DNA of 64,000 nucleotides from Virgisporangium aliadipatigenens. Its GTDB lineage: Bacteria; Actinomycetota; Actinomycetes; Mycobacteriales; Micromonosporaceae. The notes under the pieces were generated by a model that saw only the letters and a list, made by a program, of their open reading frames with translations, did no database searches and was not told the DNA's origin. Below, piece by piece: positions 43,916-51,673 of the stretch. The translations under genes were made by a program, and so were the position numbers. The stretch spans positions 40,996 through 104,995 of the forward strand of contig NZ_BOPF01000038.1 of the NCBI RefSeq assembly GCF_016863615.1, read 5' to 3'. Every line of letters starts with the position of its first letter. Positions within the stretch are counted from its first letter, which is position 1.

Positions 43916-44757
43916 ATGTACTGGTCACGGGCGGTAGTTCGGGGATCGGGCTGGCGGCGGCGCGGGAGCTGGCCCGGCGGGGCGCCACCGTGGCGCTCCT
44001 CGGGCGCGACCCCGGCCGGCTCGCCCGGGCCGTCGACGCCGTGCGCGAGGCCGGGGGATACACGCCGGCCGCGTACCGGGCCGACTTCGCCGTTCTCGAC
44101 GAGGTCCGCGAGGTCGCCGGACGGATCTCCGCCGATTGGGAGCGGATCGACGTTCTGGCCAACAACGCCGGACTTCTGGCGCCGTGGCCGGGTGCCGCAA
44201 GCGAGGACGGGCTCGATCTCACTCTCCAGGTGAACCACCTGAGCGGGTTCCTGCTCGCGCATCTGCTCCTGCCCCGGCTGCGTGCCGGAGCGGGACGGCT
44301 GATCACGACGGCCTCCGCCGCGGAGGCCTGGGGCTGGCTGGCCGTCGACCGGCCCGCCGCGCGGCTCACCCGCTACCGCAGCCGCTGGCTGGCATACGGC
44401 GCCAGCAAGCAGGCGAACATCCTGTTCACGATCGAGGCCGCGCGCCGCTGGGGGCCGCTCGGCATCCTGCCGGTCTGCTACTTCCCGGGACTGATCCGCA
44501 GCCGGTTCGCGGCGACGAGCCCGCTCTGGTGGGCCGGCAAGGCGGTGCCGGTGCTCTTCGGCTCCAACAAGCGCGGCGCGGACACGCTGGTGTGGCTCGC
44601 CGAAACGGATTCCGCGCGGCCGGGCGGCTATTACTTCATGCGCTCCGAATTCGGTGCGATGCCGTGGTCGACGCGGGCCTCCCGGGCGGCACGATTGTGG
44701 GACGCGAGCCTGACGGCCGTCGGTCTGTCCCCGGAAATAAATAGTGCGCCGTCTTGA
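43912..44757 (+). CDS. SDR family oxidoreductase (retinol-dehydrogenase-like)
   Basis: 281 residues from GTG overlapping the previous stop. It has cofactor motif TGGSSGIG (6-13), NNAG (about 80), serine in TTASAAE and YGASK as the catalytic YxxxK. The spacing and the long C-terminal part resemble extended retinol-dehydrogenase-like SDRs. RDPGR after the second strand suggests NADPH. The last codons are notably AT-rich (GAAATAAATAGTGCG), just before the tRNA leader region. Confidence 0.88.
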   Translation: MNVLVTGGSSGIGLAAARELARRGATVALLGRDPGRLARAVDAVREAGGYTPAAYRADFAVLDEVREVAGRISADWERIDVLANNAGLLAPWPGAASEDGLDLTLQVNHLSGFLLAHLLLPRLRAGAGRLITTASAAEAWGWLAVDRPAARLTRYRSRWLAYGASKQANILFTIEAARRWGPLGILPVCYFPGLIRSRFAATSPLWWAGKAVPVLFGSNKRGADTLVWLAETDSARPGGYYFMRSEFGAMPWSTRASRAARLWDASLTAVGLSPEINSAPS

Positions 44758-44767
44758 TGGCGTGCTG

Positions 44768-44773
44768 TATGGT
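44768..44773 (+). promoter_or_regulatory. possible -10 element of the leader/tRNA transcript
   Basis: TATGGT with no good -35. Transcription from about 44780 would start just before the GGGGC-GAG-GCCCC hairpin (44786-44800) and the mini-ORF. Tentative. Confidence 0.35.
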
Positions 44774-44830
44774 GGTGTCATTCCACGGGGCGAGGCCCCG
44801 GAAGACCGGCCTGAAGGAGGGTGACGAGAG

Positions 44831-44887
44831 ATGCTTACCAACGGACTGCTTGGATTGCTCGGGACCCTGCCCGGGGGCGGCCGCTGA
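44831..44887 (+). CDS. Leu/Gly-rich 18-codon leader peptide upstream of tRNA genes
   Basis: ATG to TGA encodes MLTNGLLGLLGTLPGGGR: six leucines and six glycines in 18 residues. AAGGAGG at 44814-44820 is a near-perfect ribosome-binding site, with a slightly long 10-base spacing. Codons CTT (twice), GGA (twice) and TTG are rare in this GC-rich DNA. CTG, CTT/CTC and GGA/GGG are read by the three tRNAs encoded just downstream. The last glycine codons GGG-GGC-GGC can pair with the left arm of the following terminator. The peptide itself need have no function; its translation is the likely sensor. Too short for statistical gene finding, so support comes from context. Confidence 0.7.
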   Translation: MLTNGLLGLLGTLPGGGR

Positions 44888-44943
44888 GGTATCTGACCTC
44901 GCGTTCAACCGCCCTCGGTACTGACCGACGGCGGTTTCTTTTT
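44873..44943 (+). promoter_or_regulatory. attenuator: alternative antiterminator/terminator hairpins
   Basis: Terminator: arms AACCGCC (44907-44913) and GGCGGTT (44930-44936), extended inside by TCGGT/ACCGA, then TTTCTTTTT. Antiterminator: GGGGGCGG (44873-44880, Gly codons 15-17) pairs with CCGCCCTC (44909-44916) over eight positions with one G-U, consuming the terminator's left arm. A small GAGGT/ACCTC hairpin (44886-44900) lies between. The structures exclude one another as in trp or leu leaders. Confidence 0.7.
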
Positions 44944-44966
44944 ATCTGCGGATTCTTGTCCACCGT

Positions 44967-45047
44967 GCCCTGGTGGTGCAATTGGTAGACACAGCGCGCT
45001 CAGAACGCGTGCCGTGAGGCATGAGGGTTCGAATCCCTCCCAGGGTA
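44967..45047 (+). tRNA. tRNA-Leu (anticodon CAG)
   Basis: 81 bases, class II with variable arm GCCGTGAGGC. Acceptor is GCCCTGG/CCAGGGT (first pair G-U), D-loop has GG, anticodon loop is CTCAGAA, T-arm is GAGGG-TTCGAAT-CCCTC and discriminator is A. It begins 23 bases after the terminator's T-run, leaving little room for its own promoter. CCA is not encoded. Confidence 0.95.
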
Positions 45048-45051
45048 CTTT

Positions 45052-45123
45052 GCGGATGTGGTGTAAAGGCAAGCACGGCTGAATTCCACTCAGCCGGTGC
45101 CGGTTCAATTCCGGTCATCCGTT
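45052..45123 (+). tRNA. tRNA-Gly (anticodon TCC)
   Basis: 72 bases, only four after tRNA-Leu. Acceptor GCGGATG/CATCCGT (G1-U72), D-stem GTGT/GCAC, anticodon loop ATTCCAC, T-arm GCCGG-TTCAATT-CCGGT and discriminator T as expected for glycine. The loop differs from the common CTTCCAA. CCA is not encoded. Confidence 0.93.
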
Positions 45124-45141
45124 CTTCGCAATTGTTTTGAT

Positions 45142-45215
45142 GCTCCCGTAGTCCAATTGGCAGAGACGGCGTCCTGAGGGGGCGCTCAGTGCAGGTTCGA
45201 GTCCTGTCGGGGGTA
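45142..45215 (+). tRNA. atypical tRNA with anticodon GAG (Leu codons) but short variable loop
   Basis: 74 bases. Acceptor GCTCCCG/CGGGGGT (G1-U72), D-stem GTC/GAC with Leu-like loop CAATTGGCAGA, anticodon stem GCGTC/GGCGC enclosing CTGAGGG (anticodon GAG), variable loop TCAGT, T-arm GCAGG-TTCGAGT-CCTGT and discriminator A. Leucine tRNAs normally carry a long variable arm; this one has five bases. Its charging identity is therefore uncertain. Confidence 0.8.
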
Positions 45216-45278
45216 CCGATTGTCGGCCGGCCGTCCCGCCGAGGTGCGGGGCGGGCTTGATCATGATTCGCTCGGTCG

Positions 45279-46502
45279 GTGCTGTGGTCCCGCAACTTCG
45301 TCTGCTTCTTCGTGGCCCGGGCCGTGTCGGCGTTCGGGGACGCGATGCTGGTCGTCGCCGCCGCGCTGGCCATCGGGGAGATCTACGGGGCGACCGGCGT
45401 CGGGATCGTGCTGGCCGCGTGGATGGTGCCGTTCCTCGGGTGCATCCTCTTCGGTGGCGTGCTGGCCGACCGGATCGGTGCGCGGCCGTTGATGTTCGGC
45501 GCCGACCTCACCAGGCTGCTCGCGCAGGGCACCGTCGCCGTCGCCTTCTTCGTGGGAACGCCCGCACTGTGGCTGCTGCTCGGATGTTCGGCGGTCAGCG
45601 GGTGTGCGGCGGCGATGTTCCAGCCGGGGGTCAACAGCATGGTGCCGCTGGTCGCCGGCGACGCCCAGCGTGCCAATGCGACCATCCGCGTCGCGAACTC
45701 CGTCGCCGAACTGCTCGGCCCCGCGACGGCCGGCGTGCTGTTCGGGTTTCTCGGCGCGGGGCCGGTGTACGCGGTGGACGCGGCGACGTTCGCGGTCAGC
45801 GCGGTGTGCCTGGCCGGGCTGCGGCTCGACGCGAAGCCCGTCGTCGACCGGAGCGCCTCCCCCTGGCGGGACCTCGTGGAGGGCTGGCGGGCGTTCCGCG
45901 AACGCACCTGGATCTGGAGCGTGATCCTGGTGTGGGTGGTGTACGGGATCATGCTGTTCGGGCCGCTGATCCCGCTCGGGGCGGTGCTCGTGAGCGAACG
46001 CCTCGGCGCCCCCGCGTACGGCTGGATGCAGTCGGCCGTCGGCGCCGGAACGGTGCTCGGCGGGCTGGCGGCGCTGCGGCTCAAACCCGCCCACCCGTTG
46101 GCCGTCGGCGCGGCCGTGATGCTCGGCTACGCGCTGCTTCCACTGGCGATCGCGCTGCACGCGGCGCTCGTACCCCTACTGGCGGCCGCCGCCGTGAACG
46201 GAGCCGCGTGGGCCTTCTGGTCGATCATGTGGCAGACGAGCGTGCAGACCCACGTTCCACCGAAGCTTTTGAACCGGGTGACCGCCTACGAGGTCCTCGG
46301 CTCCGACGGCAGCCTGCCCGTCGGCCAGGCCCTCTGCGGCCCGGTGGCCGGTGCGGTCGGCCCGGAACGCCTCCTGCTCGGCTCGGTGGCCGTGGGCGTC
46401 GGCGGCTGCGTGGCGCTCCTTTTGACCCCAGCGGTCCGGAAACTGTCCCTCGCCCGGCCCTCGCCGGAGGAAAAATCCACATCGCTCACTGGTGCCCGGT
46501 GA
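45279..46502 (+). CDS. MFS transporter (MFS_3 type)
   Basis: 407 residues from GTG, about 11-12 membrane spans. The motif A-like loop GGVLADRIGARPLMFGADLTR lies between helices 2 and 3, and an equivalent loop occurs in the second half. This subfamily (DHA3-like) exports drugs or secondary metabolites. It starts 63 bases after the last tRNA on the same strand. A weak hairpin (CCCGCC 45235-45240 with GGCGGG 45250-45255) lies between, so read-through from the tRNAs is possible. Substrate unknown. Confidence 0.88.
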   Translation: MLWSRNFVCFFVARAVSAFGDAMLVVAAALAIGEIYGATGVGIVLAAWMVPFLGCILFGGVLADRIGARPLMFGADLTRLLAQGTVAVAFFVGTPALWLLLGCSAVSGCAAAMFQPGVNSMVPLVAGDAQRANATIRVANSVAELLGPATAGVLFGFLGAGPVYAVDAATFAVSAVCLAGLRLDAKPVVDRSASPWRDLVEGWRAFRERTWIWSVILVWVVYGIMLFGPLIPLGAVLVSERLGAPAYGWMQSAVGAGTVLGGLAALRLKPAHPLAVGAAVMLGYALLPLAIALHAALVPLLAAAAVNGAAWAFWSIMWQTSVQTHVPPKLLNRVTAYEVLGSDGSLPVGQALCGPVAGAVGPERLLLGSVAVGVGGCVALLLTPAVRKLSLARPSPEEKSTSLTGAR

Positions 46503-46545
46503 TACGTTCCCGCGAACCGTGGGGTCACGTATGGGGGAGGTACGC

Positions 46546-49011
46546 ATGGCACAACGGTTCTTACGCAAGTGGAAGGTGGCCGGCTCGGCCGCACTGCTCG
46601 CCGTCACAGGGGCGGCGGTGGCCGGCCAGACCGAGGCGTCCGCCGCGGAGCAGCGCACCCTGACGGCTGCCCAGTCGCAGGTGCGCAAGTGTCACGGCGC
46701 CGTCGCGAAGGGACAGCGCGGGGTCGCCGGATTCGAGATCAAGGCACCCTCGACCGGCCTGGTGCGGGTGCAGCTCGACCCGTCCAACGCCCGCAACAAG
46801 GACGAGGACTGGGACGTAGCCGTCTTCGAGAAGGCGAGCGGTGCGCTGGTGGCGGCCTCGGCCGGGCTGCGCAGCTACGAGATCGCCGACGGCAACGTCA
46901 CCTCCGGCGCCACGCTGTGGGTGCAGGGCTGCCGGTACCGCGGGGACGCCCGCACGGTCAGCGCCGCGGTGACGTTCGTGGGCACCAGTGCCGCGACGGC
47001 CCGCGCCGCGAGCGACCCCGCGCAGCTCGTGGCCGTCGACACGCCGACCCGCGAGGCGAAGCAGAAGCTCAACAAGCAGGAGCTGGACGTCACCGAGTCC
47101 GCCACCGAGTCCACTGTGGACGTTGTGCTGCACGGGAAGGCGGACGCGGACAAGCTGAAGGGGGCCGGCTTCACGTTCACCGTGAAGATCCCGAACCTGG
47201 CCGACCACCTGAAGAAGACCGAGGAGGCCGACAAGGCCTACCGGCAGCGGACGCCCCGCTCGGACCTGCCCAGCGGGCGCACCGAGTACCGGCGCCTCGC
47301 CGACTACGACTACGAGATGAAGGAACTGGCGCGCCGCAACCCGCTGCTGGTGAAGGCGTTCGCGCTGCCGCACCGCTCGGTCGAGGGGCGTGACATCACC
47401 GGCGTCGAGATCGCCATCAACGCCGCCAACAAGGCCGACGGCAAGCCGATCTTCTTCAACATGGGCGTGCACCACGCCCGTGAGTGGCCGGCCGGCGAGT
47501 CCGCGATGGAGTGGGCGACCGACCTGGTCAACGGCTTCGGCCGGGAGGCCCGGACCACGCGCCTGGTGGCGCAGACCCGCAACATCGTCGTCCCGATCGT
47601 CAACCCCGACGGGTTCTCGATCTCCCGGCAGGCGACGCCGCTCGGCGACTTCACGACGTTCGACTACGAGATGAAGCGGAAGAACTGCCAGCCGGACGAC
47701 GCGCCGCCGCAGTACCAGACCGGCCTCTGCCCGGCCAACCCGGCCGGACGGCTGCGCGGCGTCGACCTCAACCGCAACTACGGCGGCTTCTGGGGCGGCC
47801 CCGGTGCCAGCACCAACTGGAGTTCGGACACCTACCGCGGGTCGGAGCCGTTCTCCGAGCCCGAGGCGCAGAACATCCGCGAACTGGTCTCCTCGCGGGC
47901 GGTCACCAACCTGATCACCAACCACACCTACGGCCCGCTCGTGCTGCGCCCGCCGGGCGTGTACGCGACGGGTCAGGCGGTCGACGAGCCGCTGCTGGCC
48001 GCCGTCGGCAAGTCGATGACGGACCACAACGGCTACGCCAACATCCCCGGCTACCAGCTGTACGACACCACGGGCACCACCGAGGACTGGACGTACTGGG
48101 TGACCGGTGGGCTCGGCTACACGTTCGAGATCGGCAACGCCGGCTTCCACCCGCCGTTCGCCGACGCGGTGATCGGCGAGTACCTGGGCCGTGCGCCGTC
48201 GACCGGCGCCGGCAAGGGCGGCAACCGCGAGGCGTACTTCGCGATGCTCGAGTCGACCGCCGACAGCGCGCACCACTCGGTGATCAAGGGCGAGGCGCCG
48301 CCCGGGCACACGCTGCGGGTGCACAAGGAGTTCCAGACGCCGACGTCGCCGGTGATCCAGCCGGACGGGTCGACCGCCCCGCCGATCATGTACACCGACG
48401 TCATCGACAACACGATCCGGCCGGTCGGGCCGTTCACGTGGCACGTCAACCCGTCGACGCGGCCGTACGTCGCCGGTCGCTACGGGCGTTACCCGACGGC
48501 TCCGCCGCAGCCGGCGCAGTCGCTGGCCAACCCGCCGGGGCAGCCCGGGGAGAACACCAGCGGCGACCCGTTGAGCGATCCGCGGGAGGTCGTGCCGTTC
48601 ACGATCGGGGGCACGCCGCAGTACGACAACGGCTCGGTCCGCGTGCGGATGGAGTGGACCGACCCGGCGAACGACTGGGACCTGTTCATCCTCAACGAGC
48701 AGGACGAGGTCGTCAGCCAGGCGGCCAGCTTCGGGACCAACTACGAGGAAGCCCTGCTCATCGAGCCGGTCCCGGGCAACTACCGCGCGGTGCTGGTCAA
48801 CTACGACCAGGTGGACGACACGGCCTACGACGACTGGACCAGCCTGGTCGTCACGGGCGAGTCGCCCAAGCCGCCGGTGCCCGGTGTCACCGAGGCGTAC
48901 ACGCTGACCTGCGAGCGGCCCAACGGTTCCATCGCCGCCGTGCGCCAGGTCATCGTCGGCCGTGGTCAGACGGTCGACGTCGGCGACTTCTGCCGCCGTC
49001 GCAAGCGCTGA
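46546..49011 (+). CDS. secreted M14 zinc carboxypeptidase
   Basis: 821 residues. GGGGGAGG five bases upstream fixes ATG 46546 (MAQRFLRKWK). The signal peptide ends near ASA-A (about residue 33). A prodomain of about 200 residues precedes the peptidase. Zinc ligands are His310 and Glu313 (HHARE) and His460 (TNHTYG); the catalytic base is Glu528 (YTFEIGN). A C-terminal beta-rich domain (about 680-780; SVRVRMEWTDPANDWDLFIL) resembles pre-peptidase or cell-binding domains. It removes C-terminal residues from extracellular peptides. It is 43 bases after the MFS gene and may have its own promoter. Confidence 0.93.
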   Translation: MAQRFLRKWKVAGSAALLAVTGAAVAGQTEASAAEQRTLTAAQSQVRKCHGAVAKGQRGVAGFEIKAPSTGLVRVQLDPSNARNKDEDWDVAVFEKASGALVAASAGLRSYEIADGNVTSGATLWVQGCRYRGDARTVSAAVTFVGTSAATARAASDPAQLVAVDTPTREAKQKLNKQELDVTESATESTVDVVLHGKADADKLKGAGFTFTVKIPNLADHLKKTEEADKAYRQRTPRSDLPSGRTEYRRLADYDYEMKELARRNPLLVKAFALPHRSVEGRDITGVEIAINAANKADGKPIFFNMGVHHAREWPAGESAMEWATDLVNGFGREARTTRLVAQTRNIVVPIVNPDGFSISRQATPLGDFTTFDYEMKRKNCQPDDAPPQYQTGLCPANPAGRLRGVDLNRNYGGFWGGPGASTNWSSDTYRGSEPFSEPEAQNIRELVSSRAVTNLITNHTYGPLVLRPPGVYATGQAVDEPLLAAVGKSMTDHNGYANIPGYQLYDTTGTTEDWTYWVTGGLGYTFEIGNAGFHPPFADAVIGEYLGRAPSTGAGKGGNREAYFAMLESTADSAHHSVIKGEAPPGHTLRVHKEFQTPTSPVIQPDGSTAPPIMYTDVIDNTIRPVGPFTWHVNPSTRPYVAGRYGRYPTAPPQPAQSLANPPGQPGENTSGDPLSDPREVVPFTIGGTPQYDNGSVRVRMEWTDPANDWDLFILNEQDEVVSQAASFGTNYEEALLIEPVPGNYRAVLVNYDQVDDTAYDDWTSLVVTGESPKPPVPGVTEAYTLTCERPNGSIAAVRQVIVGRGQTVDVGDFCRRRKR
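47110..47121. repeat. palindrome TCCACTGTGGAC (carboxypeptidase gene)
   Basis: Read as TCC-ACT-GTG-GAC, with rare ACT. Confidence 0.7.
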
Positions 49012-49030
49012 TCATCTGAGGGAACGTCAC

Positions 49031-49067
49031 GAGGGCCGGCCGCACGGATCATGTGGGGCCGGCCCTC
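49031..49067. terminator. hairpin after the carboxypeptidase
   Basis: Perfect arms GAGGGCCGGCC (49031-49041) and complement (49057-49067), 15-base loop, 19 bases after the stop; no T-run. It isolates the next transcript, which begins with the tRNA-like gene. Confidence 0.75.
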
Positions 49068-49101
49068 CGGCGTGTGCGGGGTAGGGTCCACCCCAGCGGT
49101 G

Positions 49102-49174
49102 GGGCCCGTAGTGCAGAAGTCGACACGCCGGTCTGCCAAACCGGAGGACGCCGGTGCGAATCCGGCCGGTCCCA
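49102..49174 (+). tRNA. non-canonical tRNA-Gly-like (anticodon GCC)
   Basis: 73 bases. Acceptor GGGCCCG/CGGTCCC has a C-U mismatch at pair 4. D-arm GTG/CAC has loop CAGAAGTCGA without the GG at 18-19. Anticodon arm CCGGT-CTGCCAA-ACCGG is intact. T-arm is GCCGG-TGCGAAT-CCGGC, so U55 is replaced by G. The discriminator is A, whereas bacterial tRNA-Gly uses U. Both partners of the D-loop/T-loop contact are thus lost together. TAGGGT at 49082-49087 may be its -10. It ends 25 bases before the SDR start. Confidence 0.7.
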
Positions 49175-49199
49175 CCGCCCGTACCGATCTTCGGGGGTG

Positions 49200-50534
49200 G
49201 TGCCGGTGGACGATGTCGAGACCTGTTTGCGCGTGCTGGAGCGGGTGCGCGCCGGCCTGGTCGACGACGCGACCGCCGAGCGGGTCGAACGTGCGGCGGC
49301 CGCGCTGTACAAGAGCGGCAAGAAGCGGCAGAAGGTGTCCCGGCGGCACGCCTCGGCGTCGGCGGACCGGCTGCTGCTGTCGCGGTCGACGCGTTTCGTG
49401 GACGAGAATCCGGCGCCGGTCCCCGCGTTGCCCGCCACCCCGTCGGAAGAAGAGCTGCGGCGCGCCCGCAACTGCTACGTGTGCAAGGAGCCGTACCGGC
49501 GGGTGCACGCCGACTACCACCTGCTCTGCCCCGCGTGCGCCGCGGAGAACACGCAGCGCCGCGCGGCCCGCTGCGATCTGCGCGGGCGGCGTGCGCTGGT
49601 CACCGGCGGGCGCATCAAGATCGGGTTCCACCTGGCGCTGAAGCTGCTGCGCGACGGCGCCGAGGTGCTGGTGACCACGCGGTTCCCGGCCGATGCGGCG
49701 CGGCGGTTCGCGGCGGTGCCGGACGCCGGCGAGTGGCTGGACCGGCTGTCGATCCACGGCGTGGACTTCCTCGACCTGCCCGGTGTGCTCGGGCTCGTGG
49801 AGCATGTGCACGGCCGCTGGGACCACCTGGACATCCTGGTCAACAACGCGGCCCAGACGGTGCACCGGCCGCCGGCCTACCACCGGGCGGTGCGCGCGGC
49901 GGAAACCCTTTCGCTGTCCGGCGGTGCGGCGGCCGTTGTCCTCAGTGGACGGTCCTCCTCCGGGGCGGCCCTCGCGCTGCCGCCGTCCACTATGGACGCT
50001 CTCTTCCCGGCCGGGCGGACCGACGAGAGCGGCGAACCGTTGGACCTGCGCGACGTGAACAGCTGGATGCTCGGCACCGGCGACGTGAGCCCCGGTGAGT
50101 GGCTGGAGGTGCACGTCGTGAACGCGTTCGTGCCGTTCCTGCTGACGGCGCGGCTGCGTGGACTGCTGGCGGCCGCACCGGCACCGGACCGGTACGTGGT
50201 GCAGGTGTCGGCGATGGAGGGCAGCTTCTCCCGGCGCCACAAGACGCCGCGCCATCCGCACACCAACATGGCGAAGGCGGCGCTCAACATGTTGACCCGC
50301 ACGGCGGCGGCCGACTACGCGCGCGACGGCATCCACATGAACAGCGTCGACACCGGCTGGATCACCGACGAGCGGCCGCATCCGGGCAAACAGGCGGCGC
50401 GCGAGGCGGGGTTCCGGCCGCCGCTGGACGTGATCGACGGGGCCGCGCGGGTGTACGACCCGATCGTGCGCGGCGTGCGGGGTGCGCCGGTGCACGGGCT
50501 GTTCCTCAAGGACTACAGGGCGGTGGCTTGGTGA
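49200..50534 (+). CDS. SDR-fold protein with N-terminal zinc ribbon, altered active site
   Basis: 444 residues; GTG 49200 (or 49197/49206) after GGGGG. Helical N-terminus (about 5-90) is followed by a zinc ribbon Cys92/Cys95 (CYVC) and Cys110/Cys113 (CPAC), then a Rossmann SDR domain. The glycine motif is TGGRIKIG (135-142) rather than TGxxxGIG, and NNAA is present. The catalytic YxxxK becomes TNMAK, so the tyrosine is missing while the lysine stays. It may bind NAD(P) or a nucleic acid without classical reductase chemistry. It is first gene of the operon and lies directly after the tRNA-like gene. Confidence 0.82.
   Translation: MPVDDVETCLRVLERVRAGLVDDATAERVERAAAALYKSGKKRQKVSRRHASASADRLLLSRSTRFVDENPAPVPALPATPSEEELRRARNCYVCKEPYRRVHADYHLLCPACAAENTQRRAARCDLRGRRALVTGGRIKIGFHLALKLLRDGAEVLVTTRFPADAARRFAAVPDAGEWLDRLSIHGVDFLDLPGVLGLVEHVHGRWDHLDILVNNAAQTVHRPPAYHRAVRAAETLSLSGGAAAVVLSGRSSSGAALALPPSTMDALFPAGRTDESGEPLDLRDVNSWMLGTGDVSPGEWLEVHVVNAFVPFLLTARLRGLLAAAPAPDRYVVQVSAMEGSFSRRHKTPRHPHTNMAKAALNMLTRTAAADYARDGIHMNSVDTGWITDERPHPGKQAAREAGFRPPLDVIDGAARVYDPIVRGVRGAPVHGLFLKDYRAVAW
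49987..49998. repeat. palindrome TCCACTATGGAC (zinc-ribbon SDR gene)
   Basis: Read as TCC-ACT-ATG-GAC; one centre base differs. A variant TCCTCAGTGGAC lies at 49939-49950. Confidence 0.65.
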
Positions 50535-51673
50535 GCGCGTGGGGCGGGAGCGAGCCGACTGCGATCCGGTGCGGGACGGACCGGTTCCCCGTCACCGAGC
50601 GGGGTGACGCGCTGGTCCCGTTGCTGGAACGGCTCGCCGACCCGCGCCCGGTCGCGCAGGCCGAGGAATACCCGACCGGCACGCTCCAGGCCGACGGCCG
50701 CCTCGACCTGTGCAAGCAGGGACTCGGCCCGGACGGGCTGGCGCGCGTCCTGCCCGCCGCGGTCGGCTCCCCGAACGTGCGCCACCTGCTGCTCGGCACC
50801 AACACGCTCGGCGCCGACGGGGCGCGTGCGCTGGCCGCGGCGCTGCCGGAGAAGCACGGCGTGGAGACGCTGTATCTCGGCTGCAACCGCATCGACGCCG
50901 AGGGGGCCCGTCCCCTGCTCGAACGCCTCGCGGACGACGGCACGGTGCGCGCGCTCTGGCTCAAGCGCAACCCGCTGGGGGACCCCGGCGCGCTGCTGGT
51001 GGCGCGGGCGCTGCGGGCCAACCCGGCCCTGCGCACGCTCGACCTGGTCAACACCGGCCTGACCACGAACGGCCTGCGCGCCCTGGTGGACGTCGTCGTG
51101 GCCCGCGAGGCGCCGCTGGACCGGCTGTTCCTCGGCGGCAACGGCTTGGGTACGGATGCCGTGCCGGCCCTGGTGCGGCTGCTGCGCGACGGCGGCGTGC
51201 GCGAACTGTACCTGGCGGTCAACCGGCTGGGCGACGACGGCGCGGCGGGCCTGGCCGAAGCGGTGCGGGACCTGGACGGGGTGGTGCTGGGGCTGGGCGG
51301 CAACGGCATCGGGCCGGCCGGCGTGGCCGCCCTCGCCGGTGCGCTCGGCGGGCTGCACACCCTCGACCTGGGCCGCCCCCCGTCCGAACGGGCGCTCGGC
51401 GGCACCCCGAACACCGTCGGCGACGAGGGCGCGCGCACGCTCGCCGAGGCCCTGCCGGGCAGCCCGCTGCGCCGGCTCGACCTGCGGCAGACCGGGGTGA
51501 CGAGCCGGGGCGCGAAGGCGTTGCTGGCGGCGGTCGAGGGTGGGACGCGGCTGGAGTTCCTGGCGTTGGGCGCGGGCGTGGCCCGCCGGGTCAAACGGGG
51601 GATCGCGGCGGCGCTGCACCCGGCGAGCGGGCCGCACCCCGACATCCGCGCCATCGCCAGCGTCTACCGATGA
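50531..51673 (+). CDS. leucine-rich-repeat protein (ribonuclease-inhibitor/GALA-like)
   Basis: 380 residues from GTG overlapping the SDR stop (GTGA). After about 90 residues, LRR units of about 28 residues run to the end, with N-R/G-L/I-G-x-x-G-A-x-x-L signatures such as LYLGCNRIDAEGARPLLERL, LFLGGNGLGTDAVPALVRLL and LYLAVNRLGDDGAAGLAEAV. About nine units form a curved protein-binding surface. There is no signal or membrane segment, so it is a cytoplasmic interaction scaffold. Partners probably include other members of the operon. Confidence 0.88.
   Translation: MSAWGGSEPTAIRCGTDRFPVTERGDALVPLLERLADPRPVAQAEEYPTGTLQADGRLDLCKQGLGPDGLARVLPAAVGSPNVRHLLLGTNTLGADGARALAAALPEKHGVETLYLGCNRIDAEGARPLLERLADDGTVRALWLKRNPLGDPGALLVARALRANPALRTLDLVNTGLTTNGLRALVDVVVAREAPLDRLFLGGNGLGTDAVPALVRLLRDGGVRELYLAVNRLGDDGAAGLAEAVRDLDGVVLGLGGNGIGPAGVAALAGALGGLHTLDLGRPPSERALGGTPNTVGDEGARTLAEALPGSPLRRLDLRQTGVTSRGAKALLAAVEGGTRLEFLALGAGVARRVKRGIAAALHPASGPHPDIRAIASVYR

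Noticed and set aside
44907..44943. Terminator read as the end of the upstream SDR transcript only
   Set aside because: It lies 150 bases past the SDR stop, after a well-placed ribosome-binding site and mini-ORF, and its left arm has a specific alternative partner. SDR read-through may still contribute.
45235..45255. CCCGCC/GGCGGG hairpin as a strong terminator after the tRNAs
   Set aside because: Only six base pairs with a nine-base loop and no T-run; too weak to call as a feature in such GC-rich DNA.
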